Below the pieces are notes generated by a model. That model was not told where the DNA came from, ran no database searches, and saw nothing but the letters and a program-made list of their open reading frames with translations. The translations under genes were made by a program, and so were the position numbers. Shown in pieces: positions 25,997 to 33,659 of a stretch of 64,000 nucleotides of DNA (position 1 is the first letter of the stretch; each line of letters starts with the position of its first letter). Location: contig OX578134.1 of NCBI GenBank assembly GCA_951213105.1, forward strand, positions 138,097,793-138,161,792. The letters run 5' to 3'. The DNA is from Amaurobius ferox (taxonomy: Eukaryota > Arthropoda > Arachnida > Araneae > Amaurobiidae).

Positions 25997-26453
25997 AAAA
26001 ATCTGATGTGGGCAGCAATTGACTTTCCCTGCAGACTTATATCCACGTTCTCTTTATTTTAATTACATTTAATTCATTTTTAATTCAATTTTCGTTCTCA
26101 TTTGGTAACTTGACTTAATTTCAAAGATGACATACGGAAAATACGAAAAAACTGAAATATCTCGAGAACGGCTAGTCCTAGTGTAATGGGGTTAGTCTTA
26201 GTATTTTCTTCGTTAAAAATTACATATTAAACAAGCATTTAATGGATATATTTGAGCAAATGTAGTTTTTTATTTTAGAGTTTGGCAATTTTTGCGGGCC
26301 ATTTTGAAAAAAAAGGCAGGTTATTTTTGTTTCCGAATCGTACCAAAACTAATCAACACCAGATTCACCCACAAGTGACTTATCTACCAAATTTTATGAA
26401 ATTTGGTCCATTAGTTTTTTAGTTAGTGGATACAAAATCTGCACAGACGTCAC
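25997..26453 (+). repeat. Dispersed repeat family, type B copy, left half (split by the Polinton)
   Basis: It starts AAAATCTGATGTGGGCAGC and runs colinearly with the copies at 47799-48558 and 51313-51927 (GAGAACGG, TTTTTGCGGGCCATTT and related blocks) up to the Polinton target duplication. The right half resumes at 43815. Confidence 0.75.
26448..26453. repeat. Left target-site duplication of the Polinton
   Basis: CGTCAC, identical to 43815-43820. Six-base duplications are characteristic of Maverick/Polinton integration. Confidence 0.92.
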
Positions 26454-27025
26454 AGTAGTATCTAAACCACCTTACGAGCACACATGTACTTTATACACTA
26501 AAAACTATATTTTATAGCTTATTTTTATCTTTTTTATATAAAAAAAAAAGGTATCGATCCATATTAATATTAAAAACATGATTTTATAGCTAAATAAGGC
26601 CTTTTTTACATTTAGACCAAATTTTAACTTTTTTTTTTAGATAAATGCGTGAAAAAAAGAGATATACTATAAATTTGAATAATGAAGATATTAAAAAATA
26701 TAATGCCATTTTAAATGGTGTCAAAAAAAAAATCCTTCCCCCTTATATTTTTAATACTAAAAACTTAATTTTATCTTTTTTATATATAAAAAAAAAAGGT
26801 TCATTTTAATATTAAAAACATGATTTTATAGCAGGCCTTTTTTACATTTAGACCAAATTTTAGATAAATGATCAAAGATAGGTAGCCCCATTTTGGGGCT
26901 ACCTTATTTTGAGAGTTATGAGGGGACCGTTAGTCCCCCCATACATAGGTAAATTACGGTGAAAAAAAAAAAGGATTTATATGAAATTAAATAAATGCGT
27001 GAAAAAAGAGGACTTCTAAATGAAT
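26454..27025 (+). repeat. Left terminal inverted repeat of the Polinton
   Basis: It matches the reverse complement of 43266-43814 with small indels. It contains an internal direct duplication (the block CATGATTTTATAGC...GGCCTTTTTTACATTTAGACC occurs twice, near 26575 and 26817) and two GC hairpins. The start is set by the flanking CGTCAC duplication. Confidence 0.93.
26881..26938. repeat. Two GC hairpins in the left terminal repeat
   Basis: GGTAGCCCCA-TTT-TGGGGCTACC (26881-26903) is a perfect 10-bp stem. GGGGAC-CGTTA-GTCCCC (26922-26938) is a perfect 6-bp stem. Both recur in the right repeat, at 43369-43391 and 43334-43350. They stand out against the surrounding AT-rich DNA and may be transcription-termination or protein-binding sites. 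Confidence 0.8.
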
Positions 27026-27148
27026 AGAAGTCCTCTAAAAACCAAGAGATATTAAAAAAATATAATGAATTTGTAGACGTCATTTTAAATGGCGTCAAAA
27101 AAAAAATCTAACAAATTGTAAAAATCCTTCTGTCCGTAAATTACGGAC
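27008..27148. repeat. Two further palindromes just inside the left end
   Basis: GAGGACTTCT-AAATGAAT-AGAAGTCCTC (27008-27035) is a perfect 10-bp stem. GTCCGTAA-A-TTACGGAC (27132-27148) is a perfect odd palindrome. Between them lies a diverged second copy of a segment (ATAAATGCGTGAAAA..., CATTTTAAATGG...) also seen in the terminal repeat near 26640-26730. Confidence 0.75.
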
Positions 27149-27221
27149 GTGTTTTATAGAGTTATTTATAGATATCATAAAATCTTGATCTAAATTTATT
27201 AAATTTTCTATTCCTGAGTGA

Positions 27222-27493
27222 TTAAGCTTTCTCTAATATGTATTTATTATCACCTAAATATAAAAATATATATCTTCCTTTATTGATTTTATTTATCGAT
27301 CTATTAGAAAGTTGTCCATGTTTATTCGAAAGGTAATACTCTTTTCTTCAACTTCTACATTTAACTTTACGATTGCTGTACCTGCAATCATATTTTTAAT
27401 TTTTTTCAATGATATCAGATCATATTTTCCAGGATATAAATCATCTAATACATATGTTTGACGATAACCACTCAGACTATTGAACTCTTCCAT
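27222..27493 (-). pseudogene. Frameshifted copy of the small terminal Polinton protein
   Basis: The ATG at 27493 opens a 66-residue frame that closely matches the N-terminal half of the intact 94-residue protein at 42141-42425 (shared MEEFN, DLYPGxYDLISLKKIK). The two then fall out of register near 27330-27350. The homologous continuation (NKHGQLS, INKGRYIF, ending LEKA) is present in another frame and ends at the TAA at 27222-27224. This is therefore a 1-2 base frameshift, not a natural short protein. In this copy the start site is the conserved TTTACTAATAAATGG. The function of the family is unknown; the pattern T-K-Y-G-N-T-V-I-V-K-L in the intact copy resembles a single-strand-DNA-binding OB fold, which is only an inference. 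Confidence 0.75.
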
Positions 27494-27510
27494 TTATTAG
27501 TAAACTTTTT
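27490..27510 (-). promoter_or_regulatory. Conserved Polinton gene-start motif
   Basis: On the minus strand this reads GTTTACTAATAAATGG, with the ATG of the downstream gene inside it. It is almost identical to the plus-strand motif at 42126-42144. Confidence 0.6.
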
Positions 27511-27624
27511 TTATAAATCCATCCATTCTTCATAATCTGTAAAACCTCTTTCTTCCATCTCTTTTTTAAGTTTCTCTCTGTATTCTTCATCAGACTTTGA
27601 CTCTCTAAATATTTTTTTGTTCAT
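27511..27624 (-). CDS. Small charged Polinton protein (37 residues)
   Basis: The ATG at 27624 opens a 37-residue frame ending at TAA (27511-27513), 17 bases before the next gene. It overlaps the last codons of the LRR gene in another frame. The product is highly charged (many K, E, R, D; it contains KSDEEYREKLKKEMEERG), probably one helix. Unlike its neighbours it lacks the TAAATG start context. It may be expressed by coupling to the LRR gene, or may be a chance frame. I do not recognise the family. Confidence 0.4.
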   Translation of the reverse strand: MNKKIFRESKSDEEYREKLKKEMEERGFTDYEEWMDL

Positions 27625-29125
27625 TATCAGAAATCGTAATAGAAACATCAGGATCAAATCCACTTAGTGCATTTATTATTCTAGTTACTTTCCCAACGAA
27701 ACATGTATCATCTTTTAGTTCATCTTTTAACACTTTTATAATTTCATTTTTATTCACATTTTTTAAAATTCTATTAAACACAACAACTAATATCTCTCTA
27801 AATTTAATATTATGGAATTCCTCCTCCAATAAGTTAATTTTTATATCTAATTCTTTAAAACATTCATCATATGTAATTTCTGTATTTAATAATTTTATGA
27901 TACTCTCTCTCAAAGATTTTTGAATATATGTATTATGCACATTTTGAGAGTCATTATATACATTATTATGAAATAATTGTCTTCTTAAAATCGGGGGTAA
28001 ATTTATTATATCTGTATCATAGCATACTTCATATATTCTAGGTAAAAATATTAATTCATTTAGAGATGTAATATCATTTCCGCTACAGTTTAATGTTTCT
28101 AAATTAGTTAAATTTTCTATTCCTTCAAGTGATGTTAATTTATTTCCCTCACAATATAATTCTTTTAAATTAGTTAAATTTTTTATACCTTCAAGAGATG
28201 TAATATCATTTTCGCTACAATTTAATGTTTCTAAATTCGTTAAATTTTCTATTCCTTCAAGAGATGTTAATTTATTTTTATTACAATTTTCTATTCTATC
28301 AAAGGGTGTTAATATATTTCCTCTACAATTTTCTATTCTATCAAAGGGTGTTAATATATATCCTCTACAATTTAATTCTTTCAAATTAGTTAAATTTTCT
28401 ATTCCTTCAAGGGATGTTAATTTATTTCTCTCACAATATAATTTTTTTAAATTAGTTAAATTTTTTATACCTTCAAGAGATTTTAATTTATTTTCGCTAC
28501 AATTTAATGTTTCTAAATTAGTTAAATTTTTTATACCTTCAAGAGATTTTAATTTATTTTCGCTACAATTTAATGTTTCTAAATTAGTTAAATTTTTTAT
28601 ACCTTCAAGAGATGTTATTTTATTTCCTCCACAATTTAATGTTTCTAAATTAGTTAAATTTTTTATACCTTCAAGAGATGTTAATTTATTTCCCCTACAA
28701 TATAATACTTTTAAATTAGTTAAATTTTCTATTCCTTCAAGGGATGTTAATTTATTTCCCCTACAATTTAATGTTTCTAAATTAGTTAAATTTTCTATTC
28801 CTTCAAGGGATGTTAATATATTTGAATCACAATATAATGCTTTTAAATTCGTTAAATTTTCTATTCCTTCAAGAGATTTTAATTTATTTCCCCAACAATT
28901 TAATGTTTCTAAATTTATTAAATTTTTTATTCCATCAAAAGATGTTAATATATTTAAATCACAATATAATGCTTTTAAATTCGTTAAATTTTCTATTCCT
29001 TCAAGAGATTTTAATTTATTTCCTACAGAATCAAATATAAAAATAGATTTCACTTCAGTAGGATTCTCTATATTTAAGAAAGACATAGTTTTTTTTTCCA
29101 TACCATTATTATATGTAACATCCAT
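27605..29125 (-). CDS. Leucine-rich-repeat protein with giant-virus-type C-terminal domain
   Basis: A 506-residue protein. Residues ~25-355 are tandem 22-residue leucine-rich repeats of SDS22 type (LxSLEGIxNLTNLxxLxCxxN): 13 full units and two shortened 14-residue units (ILTPFDRIENC). Such solenoids bind protein partners. Residues ~375-506 form a separate domain with the pattern QNVHN, IQKSLRESI, FVGKVTRIINALSGFDPDVSI and ISDNEQ. I recall this tail from LRR and other repeat proteins of nucleocytoplasmic large DNA viruses; a search is needed to confirm it. The start is fixed by the 19-base gene-start motif, identical to that of the gene at 41626. The gene sits next to a second giant-virus-style repeat gene. 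LRR genes are not part of the Polinton core, so this is accessory and possibly host- or virus-interacting. Confidence 0.88.
   Translation of the reverse strand: MDVTYNNGMEKKTMSFLNIENPTEVKSIFIFDSVGNKLKSLEGIENLTNLKALYCDLNILTSFDGIKNLINLETLNCWGNKLKSLEGIENLTNLKALYCDSNILTSLEGIENLTNLETLNCRGNKLTSLEGIENLTNLKVLYCRGNKLTSLEGIKNLTNLETLNCGGNKITSLEGIKNLTNLETLNCSENKLKSLEGIKNLTNLETLNCSENKLKSLEGIKNLTNLKKLYCERNKLTSLEGIENLTNLKELNCRGYILTPFDRIENCRGNILTPFDRIENCNKNKLTSLEGIENLTNLETLNCSENDITSLEGIKNLTNLKELYCEGNKLTSLEGIENLTNLETLNCSGNDITSLNELIFLPRIYEVCYDTDIINLPPILRRQLFHNNVYNDSQNVHNTYIQKSLRESIIKLLNTEITYDECFKELDIKINLLEEEFHNIKFREILVVVFNRILKNVNKNEIIKVLKDELKDDTCFVGKVTRIINALSGFDPDVSITISDNEQKNI
28050..29030 (-). repeat. 66-bp coding tandem repeat of the LRR gene
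   Basis: The LRR units are a DNA minisatellite of 66 bp. Two neighbouring units near 28475-28600 are essentially identical, so at least one duplication is very recent. A 42-bp shortened unit is itself repeated near 28290-28375. Confidence 0.85.
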
Positions 29126-29140
29126 TTATATAGAAACATT
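29122..29140 (-). promoter_or_regulatory. Conserved Polinton gene-start motif
   Basis: Reads AATGTTTCTATATAAATGG on the minus strand and includes the ATG of the LRR gene. All 19 bases are identical to 41611-41629 on the plus strand, at the other end of the element. Confidence 0.65.
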
Positions 29141-29152
29141 TTTATTAAATAT

Positions 29153-29803
29153 TTATTTATCATCTTTGTTAGTTAATTGTCTCAAAAGATAAACACTCTC
29201 TCTCAAGACTGATTTAACTTCATATATCTCTTCAAAAATTTTCTCTTGGTAAGGTTCTATTTCGTGATGACCAAACTTTTTATTTAATTCACTCATCTGT
29301 ATTGCTTGTACTTTTTTCCAATAAACATTAAAAAAGTGATCAGGTAATAGCTCAAATTTATATTTAATCAAATAACAAATATCTAATTTATGCATAAATT
29401 CTTCTATAAAATTTTCACTAAATGTTTGATATCTAGTTATATACAACCAATTTAAATCATCTTTTAATTCTCTCATGGTATCTTCTGTAAGATTTTGAAA
29501 TATTGATACTTTATATAAATCTAAATTATCAGAAAATTTTATGATAAATTCGTTACTTAAAGTTTGATATTGAGATATGTTTACCCAATCTACTTTATCT
29601 TTACATTTTTCTATAAAATCTTCTGATAATTTTTGATATCTAGAAATTTTACACCAATCATCAGGTTGAGCAAATTCTTCAATAAAAGATTCAGACAGTG
29701 TTGAATATTGTAAAACTAAATCCCAATTTACATGATCTTTAAGATTTCTAATTACATCTTCAGATAAATTATTTCTAGAAAATTCATTCCAATCAATATC
29801 CAT
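29153..29803 (-). CDS. WxxISxYQxLSExFI-repeat protein (giant-virus style)
   Basis: A 216-residue protein. Residues ~1-150 are about six tandem units of ~24 residues with the pattern (D/N)W-x-x-(I/V)-S-x-(Y/F)-Q-x-L-S-E-x-F-I-E-(E/K)-F-x-D-x-(V/L). This repeat is one I associate with large DNA viruses (NCLDV) and some phages, where copies often occur in strings; its biochemical role is not known to me. The C-terminal ~65 residues are predicted helical and charged. It starts at a TTTCTAATAAATGG motif and lies between the fibre-like gene (3 bases away) and the LRR gene. With the LRR neighbour it forms a two-gene accessory cassette at the outer end of the capsid-gene block. Interaction with a host or competing virus is speculation. 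Confidence 0.8.
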   Translation of the reverse strand: MDIDWNEFSRNNLSEDVIRNLKDHVNWDLVLQYSTLSESFIEEFAQPDDWCKISRYQKLSEDFIEKCKDKVDWVNISQYQTLSNEFIIKFSDNLDLYKVSIFQNLTEDTMRELKDDLNWLYITRYQTFSENFIEEFMHKLDICYLIKYKFELLPDHFFNVYWKKVQAIQMSELNKKFGHHEIEPYQEKIFEEIYEVKSVLRESVYLLRQLTNKDDK

Positions 29804-29806
29804 TTA

Positions 29807-30667
29807 TTAGAAAGAAATTTTTTCAATATGCATATAAGGTTTTAAAGTGTTACCATCAGATTTTATCCATAATGTGATGATATCATCACGTTTACCGTAA
29901 GCAAAACATGTTACTGTATTTGTATTAGCATTTAAAATTTCCTTACCATTGATTTCTAGAGATATCAGTGGACTTTTATCATATATATATATATTTTCTA
30001 CATATATAGCTATATATATAGATATTTTCATATACATATCTGTAGTTAATCGCATCTCTGGATTCAGTAATTTAGAACTCATCATATTGAAATTTACTTT
30101 TGTAAATTTTTCATCTATAAAAATAAGATCATCTACGGTAATCCAGATATCTCTATTATCTAAATATATTTTACTGACAGCATCATTATCATTTTCAGGT
30201 TCAGAAACATTCGTAATTATTTCATTTTTTACATCAAATTTATCATTCTGTAATATTAACGAATTTTTTTCAAAATATCTTTTATTCACAACATTTTTTT
30301 CATCTTTAGGATCTGCAACATTTCCTATTCTTTTTCCTTTTGCATCAAAAGCTTTTCCTTCTAAAGAATGTAAAGTTGTATCATTTAATTCTTTTATTCT
30401 CTTGCCTGTTTCTACAGTAAAGGATAAAAAACTCTCATCATATTTAGTTTCTATATGATCTCTCAATTCATGATGATTATTCTCTATTTTATTCAAAACA
30501 AAACTTTTAGTGGTTAAATCTAAATCATCTATAGGATTTTGACAATTTTTTAAAATTCTGTTTTCCATATCAAAATTTCCATCATTCATTAATTTAAAAC
30601 CTATACCTGGAGGTCCAATAGGTCCTTCTTTCATTTGATCATCATAAGGTGGATAATAAGCACTCAT
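29807..30667 (-). CDS. Fibre-like structural protein with a collagen-like patch
   Basis: A 286-residue protein. A collagen-like GPIGPPG lies at residues ~15-21. Three spaced copies of a phage-tail-fibre-like unit follow: an N-x-x-(D/E)-P-x-D/N element, then x-D-x-x-T/V-x-K-x-(Y/F) (NPIDDLDLTTKSF near 45, NVADPKDEKNVVNKRYF near 115, NVSEPENDNDAVSKIYL near 155). This pattern is common in trimeric attachment fibres of viruses and phages. The C-terminal ~120 residues look like a beta-rich head domain. It lies directly downstream of the major capsid gene (10-base gap), which fits a virion surface protein. The assignment as a fibre is by motif and context; no receptor-binding activity can be read from the sequence. 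Confidence 0.65.
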   Translation of the reverse strand: MSAYYPPYDDQMKEGPIGPPGIGFKLMNDGNFDMENRILKNCQNPIDDLDLTTKSFVLNKIENNHHELRDHIETKYDESFLSFTVETGKRIKELNDTTLHSLEGKAFDAKGKRIGNVADPKDEKNVVNKRYFEKNSLILQNDKFDVKNEIITNVSEPENDNDAVSKIYLDNRDIWITVDDLIFIDEKFTKVNFNMMSSKLLNPEMRLTTDMYMKISIYIAIYVENIYIYDKSPLISLEINGKEILNANTNTVTCFAYGKRDDIITLWIKSDGNTLKPYMHIEKISF

Positions 30668-30677
30668 TTATTTAATT

Positions 30678-32009
30678 TTAAGATTTTAAACTCTTAACCA
30701 TTGTTATAGTTTTATTTTTTAAATTTATAAAACATCTCTTTCTTTCTTTAAAAATAAAATAAAACTTATATTCCTTTTGACTATTCGTTATCCAATTAAA
30801 TTCAATATCTAAATTATTTAAATCGGTATAGTTTTCATGATTTGATGAGTCAAAAGGAAAAATAGGATACAGTTTACCAAAATTCTCCTTATTTATCAAA
30901 GGTCCTGTTTCTGTATTATTATCGTAAAATCCTTCACGTAAAAGAGCTTCATACACTCTACTATAATCTTTATTGGCAAAATTTGTTTTATAACGCATAA
31001 GAGGAACTTGTTTATTATTAATCATCAACCAGCATTCTGCCATATCTATATCAAATATCATATTATTTTTTTCATAATTACTATCTCTTTCAACATATTG
31101 AGGAATAACATAGACACTTAAAACTTCATCTGACGCTGTAGTTGCTGTCACAGATCCACTGTTGCTTCTATAAGGGCCTACCATCTTAAATCTATATCGA
31201 TCCCAATTTACCTCTATATCTTTATTAGATAGATATGATTCCAGAAACAAGCTTTCTGCAGAATTTTTTAATTCTATATAAGGTAAATGTAAGGTTAAAC
31301 CTTCAACTACTACCTTATAATTTTCGTTTCTTATATTAGTATATATCATATTTTTATTTTCATTTCTTTGAATTTCTATTTTCACTTCAAAACCTGAAAT
31401 TATCTTTTCATATTCTCTAAAGAAATCGATTATATCTTTTAAAGGTGTCCATATTTTAATGACATTGCTATCTTTCGTTAGTTCCCATCTCTTTACGAAT
31501 CCTTCGTTACAATCTTTATTCATTTTCAAATTATTAAAAAATTCAGTTATTTTAGTAGTATCTTCTAAAGTACCATCATATTTAAACTCATTACGGTCAG
31601 CTGAATCAGATGTATCTAGATAAAAAAATTCATTTTGAGCTTGTGATGTTACATAATGAGGAGTATAATGAATTAATCTTAAAACGTGATTCATGATTGA
31701 AAAATTTGACTGTGTATTTGATTCAATTTCAGTATCTCCTATATGTACTTTTAAAGTTTTGATAAAACCTCCGCCATTTACCAGACTCACATTTTCGTTT
31801 CCAATGGATGATTTATCATTTTTTGTAATTTTTAATTTTAGTTCAAGATATCCTCTAGAATATAAAATTTTTGCTTTAGTATCATTAATATGAAAAACAT
31901 AGGTAGCATTCTCATCTGAACTATGTTCTTTTGGATGAATATCTCTTAATTCATAACTTTTAATGTGATCATTATAATAATAACGAGTATCACTTAAATC
32001 ATAAATCAT
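30678..32009 (-). CDS. MCP: Major capsid protein (double jelly-roll type)
   Basis: A 443-residue protein that I take to be the Polinton hexon-like major capsid protein, which forms trimers tiling an icosahedral shell. Support: the length fits Polinton MCPs; beta-strand-rich composition; a C-terminal LYPIFPFD motif followed by a polar segment, a pattern I know from Polinton/adintovirus MCPs; and position among penton, protease and fibre-like genes. An N-terminal segment (YELRDIHPKEHSS, TYVFHINDTKAK) fits the strand that docks the neighbouring subunit. Its ATG at 32009 lies in CCTAAATAAATGA and immediately follows the stop codon of the 43-residue gene. The frame is intact. Family assignment rests on pattern recognition, not an alignment. 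Confidence 0.85.
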   Translation of the reverse strand: MIYDLSDTRYYYNDHIKSYELRDIHPKEHSSDENATYVFHINDTKAKILYSRGYLELKLKITKNDKSSIGNENVSLVNGGGFIKTLKVHIGDTEIESNTQSNFSIMNHVLRLIHYTPHYVTSQAQNEFFYLDTSDSADRNEFKYDGTLEDTTKITEFFNNLKMNKDCNEGFVKRWELTKDSNVIKIWTPLKDIIDFFREYEKIISGFEVKIEIQRNENKNMIYTNIRNENYKVVVEGLTLHLPYIELKNSAESLFLESYLSNKDIEVNWDRYRFKMVGPYRSNSGSVTATTASDEVLSVYVIPQYVERDSNYEKNNMIFDIDMAECWLMINNKQVPLMRYKTNFANKDYSRVYEALLREGFYDNNTETGPLINKENFGKLYPIFPFDSSNHENYTDLNNLDIEFNWITNSQKEYKFYFIFKERKRCFINLKNKTITMVKSLKS

Positions 32010-32141
32010 TTATTTAGGAAGAATTTTTAAACCACCTCCTTTCTTTTTCATAGAAAATATTTCATTTAATATATTCTTAGGTTTCAATAAAACCTTTAAA
32101 AATCCTAGTATTTTTTTACTTTTTCTATATAATCTATTCAT
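32010..32141 (-). CDS. Small basic Polinton protein (43 residues)
   Basis: The ATG at 32141, in CTTAAATAAATGA, opens a 43-residue frame whose TAA directly abuts the ATG of the major capsid gene with no spacer. The protein is strongly basic (RLYRKSKKILGFLK at the start, KKKGGGLKILPK at the end) with a short amphipathic middle. Small basic proteins of this kind occur in the capsid-gene block of adenovirus-like elements as core or cement proteins. The precise stop/start junctions on both sides and the conserved start context make it a real gene rather than a gap. The family is not identified. Confidence 0.7.
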   Translation of the reverse strand: MNRLYRKSKKILGFLKVLLKPKNILNEIFSMKKKGGGLKILPK

Positions 32142-32145
32142 TTAT

Positions 32146-32838
32146 TTAAGAAGAAATAAAATTAAATTCTACAGCTCCTTTATTTAAATCTATTAATTCA
32201 CCTTTTTGATTAGTAATCCTCATTTTTATTCTTTCAACAGGATCCACTTTAACAGGAAAAAATATCCAATTATTAAATTCTTTTGAAATTATACTACCTG
32301 GAGGGTTTTTATTAGTGAAAGAATATATAACTTCTGAATTATATTGATTTATTAAAGATCCTTTTACAACATCACAGTGAATATAAATATTATCATTTCC
32401 ATTAGATATATCAGCAATATGTTCACCTTCAATCTCTATTTCTTCATCATAACTTCCATATGTCAGTTTTAAAAAGCCTATAATTTTATGAAAGTTACTT
32501 TTTGTAAAATCAATTACCCAATCTTTTTTCAGTTTAATAGATATTCTTTGTCTTGCTTCAATAATACCAAATTTGACAGGTGGATCTTCACCGAATATTT
32601 TCATCATATACTCATTTAATCCTCTTATAGTATAATTACCATTTGATATAGTAATTGTTATATCTGTGCCTAATGTATACAATCTAAATATGTTATTTCC
32701 ATAATTCTTACTTATATTAAACCAGGAAACTTCCATAGAGAATGAGTGTAAAGCTAATTTTTTTATTTTAAGAGGTGTAATAAAATTTACAGTAAATTCC
32801 TCTGATCTCTCATGACCTTCAGATTTTAATATTATCAT
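32146..32838 (-). CDS. Minor capsid (penton) protein, single jelly-roll type
   Basis: A 230-residue, beta-rich protein that matches the pattern of the Polinton penton/minor capsid protein, which fills the five-fold vertices. Visible signatures: SWFNISKNYGNN near residues 39-50, GNYTIRGLNEYM near 67-78, the run IADISNGNDNIYIHCDVVKGS near 141-161 (given in part), NPPGSII near 180, and a C-terminal TNQKGELIDLNKG. It overlaps the end of the pVI/protease gene by 4 bases (ATG at 32838; the upstream gene ends at 32835) and lies 4 bases from the 43-residue gene, so the block is tightly packed. The frame is intact. The assignment is by family pattern and neighbours. Confidence 0.85.
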   Translation of the reverse strand: MIILKSEGHERSEEFTVNFITPLKIKKLALHSFSMEVSWFNISKNYGNNIFRLYTLGTDITITISNGNYTIRGLNEYMMKIFGEDPPVKFGIIEARQRISIKLKKDWVIDFTKSNFHKIIGFLKLTYGSYDEEIEIEGEHIADISNGNDNIYIHCDVVKGSLINQYNSEVIYSFTNKNPPGSIISKEFNNWIFFPVKVDPVERIKMRITNQKGELIDLNKGAVEFNFISS

Positions 32839-33656
32839 TTATACATAACAAAATTTTCATTATAGTCACTAGGTTTTTGTGTAGGAAATGATTTGAGAAC
32901 ATTTTTAGGTGATATACCTTTATTCCTTTCTCTTATATATTTCATACAAAATATACCACATTTCACAGATGAAGGTTTCTGTAAAAAACTATCATTATAA
33001 CCTATTTTTTTATTGGATGTAACAAGAAATGATTTAATATTTTTAGGAATATAGTCCTTCTTCATATTGTCATATTCACCAAACGGATCAAAATATTCCA
33101 CATATTTATATTTAGGATCATTATAATAACAAACCCAATGAGTCTCGGGGCCTGTTGATACATCTAAATTAATGATTCCATTTTCAAATTTTCCTATTGT
33201 TTTAGGTAATAAATCGGAGGTAAACACACCTCTAAATCCTTTTTCATTTTTCATATTTTCTTTAATCATTTTGTCGCTAATTCCCACTGTTGATATATTC
33301 CCTTTCCAAGTTTTTTTTTTCCCAGATCCTTTCATCTTTTTTTGTATAGCTGAACTAGCTAATCCAGATAAAGTACCTGATGCTAATGCTGGAACTGCAA
33401 TTTTAGCAGCGGTTATTAAAGAGGGTATAAGTGCCGCTAGAAATGGTAAAAATCCTCCATTTTTATCTAATTGAGTTTTACTGATTGTAATTCTTTTTTT
33501 ATCATTAATATGATTAATTTGAGTTTTAGTTAAATACATCTCATGATTAGGAGTTTTAGATTTATCTATTTGTAATGTTACTTCTACATTATTTTTAAAA
33601 GCTGATTTAAGTTTATTTTTCTGACCTTCACTCAAATAAACTTTATATTTTATCAT
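32835..33656 (-). CDS. Fused pVI-like protein and adenain-like maturation protease
   Basis: One intact 273-residue frame with two parts. Residues 1-105 resemble the pVI-like minor capsid protein of Polintons: a LSEGQKNKLKSAF start, LTKTQINHI, SKTQLDKNGGFLP, then a hydrophobic amphipathic stretch (70-104). Residues ~130-273 are a C48/adenain-type cysteine protease with catalytic His173 (THWVCY), Asp190 (YFDPFG), Gln226 and Cys233 (CGIFCM). Adenain cuts capsid precursors after (M/I/L)xGx before G, and exactly such a site, M108-K-G-S-G112, lies in the basic linker between the two parts. Self-release of the two halves is therefore plausible. In most Polintons I know these are separate genes. The start lies in GTTAATAAATGA. 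Confidence 0.9.
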   Translation of the reverse strand: MIKYKVYLSEGQKNKLKSAFKNNVEVTLQIDKSKTPNHEMYLTKTQINHINDKKRITISKTQLDKNGGFLPFLAALIPSLITAAKIAVPALASGTLSGLASSAIQKKMKGSGKKKTWKGNISTVGISDKMIKENMKNEKGFRGVFTSDLLPKTIGKFENGIINLDVSTGPETHWVCYYNDPKYKYVEYFDPFGEYDNMKKDYIPKNIKSFLVTSNKKIGYNDSFLQKPSSVKCGIFCMKYIRERNKGISPKNVLKSFPTQKPSDYNENFVMYK

Positions 33657-33659
33657 TTA

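Noticed and set aside
27191..27216. Relic LRR unit beyond the LRR gene (about 25 bases matching the NLINL coding stretch)
   Set aside because: Too short and AT-rich to separate from chance; it lies at the end of the frameshifted small gene.
29949..30458. 169-codon plus-strand frame inside the fibre-like gene
   Set aside because: It is the complement of a supported gene; hydrophobic composition follows from the A-rich opposite strand.
32010..32141. KKKGGGLK as an adenain (M/I/L)xGG cleavage site in the 43-residue protein
   Set aside because: The position four residues before the cut is Lys, not Met, Ile or Leu, so the consensus is not met.
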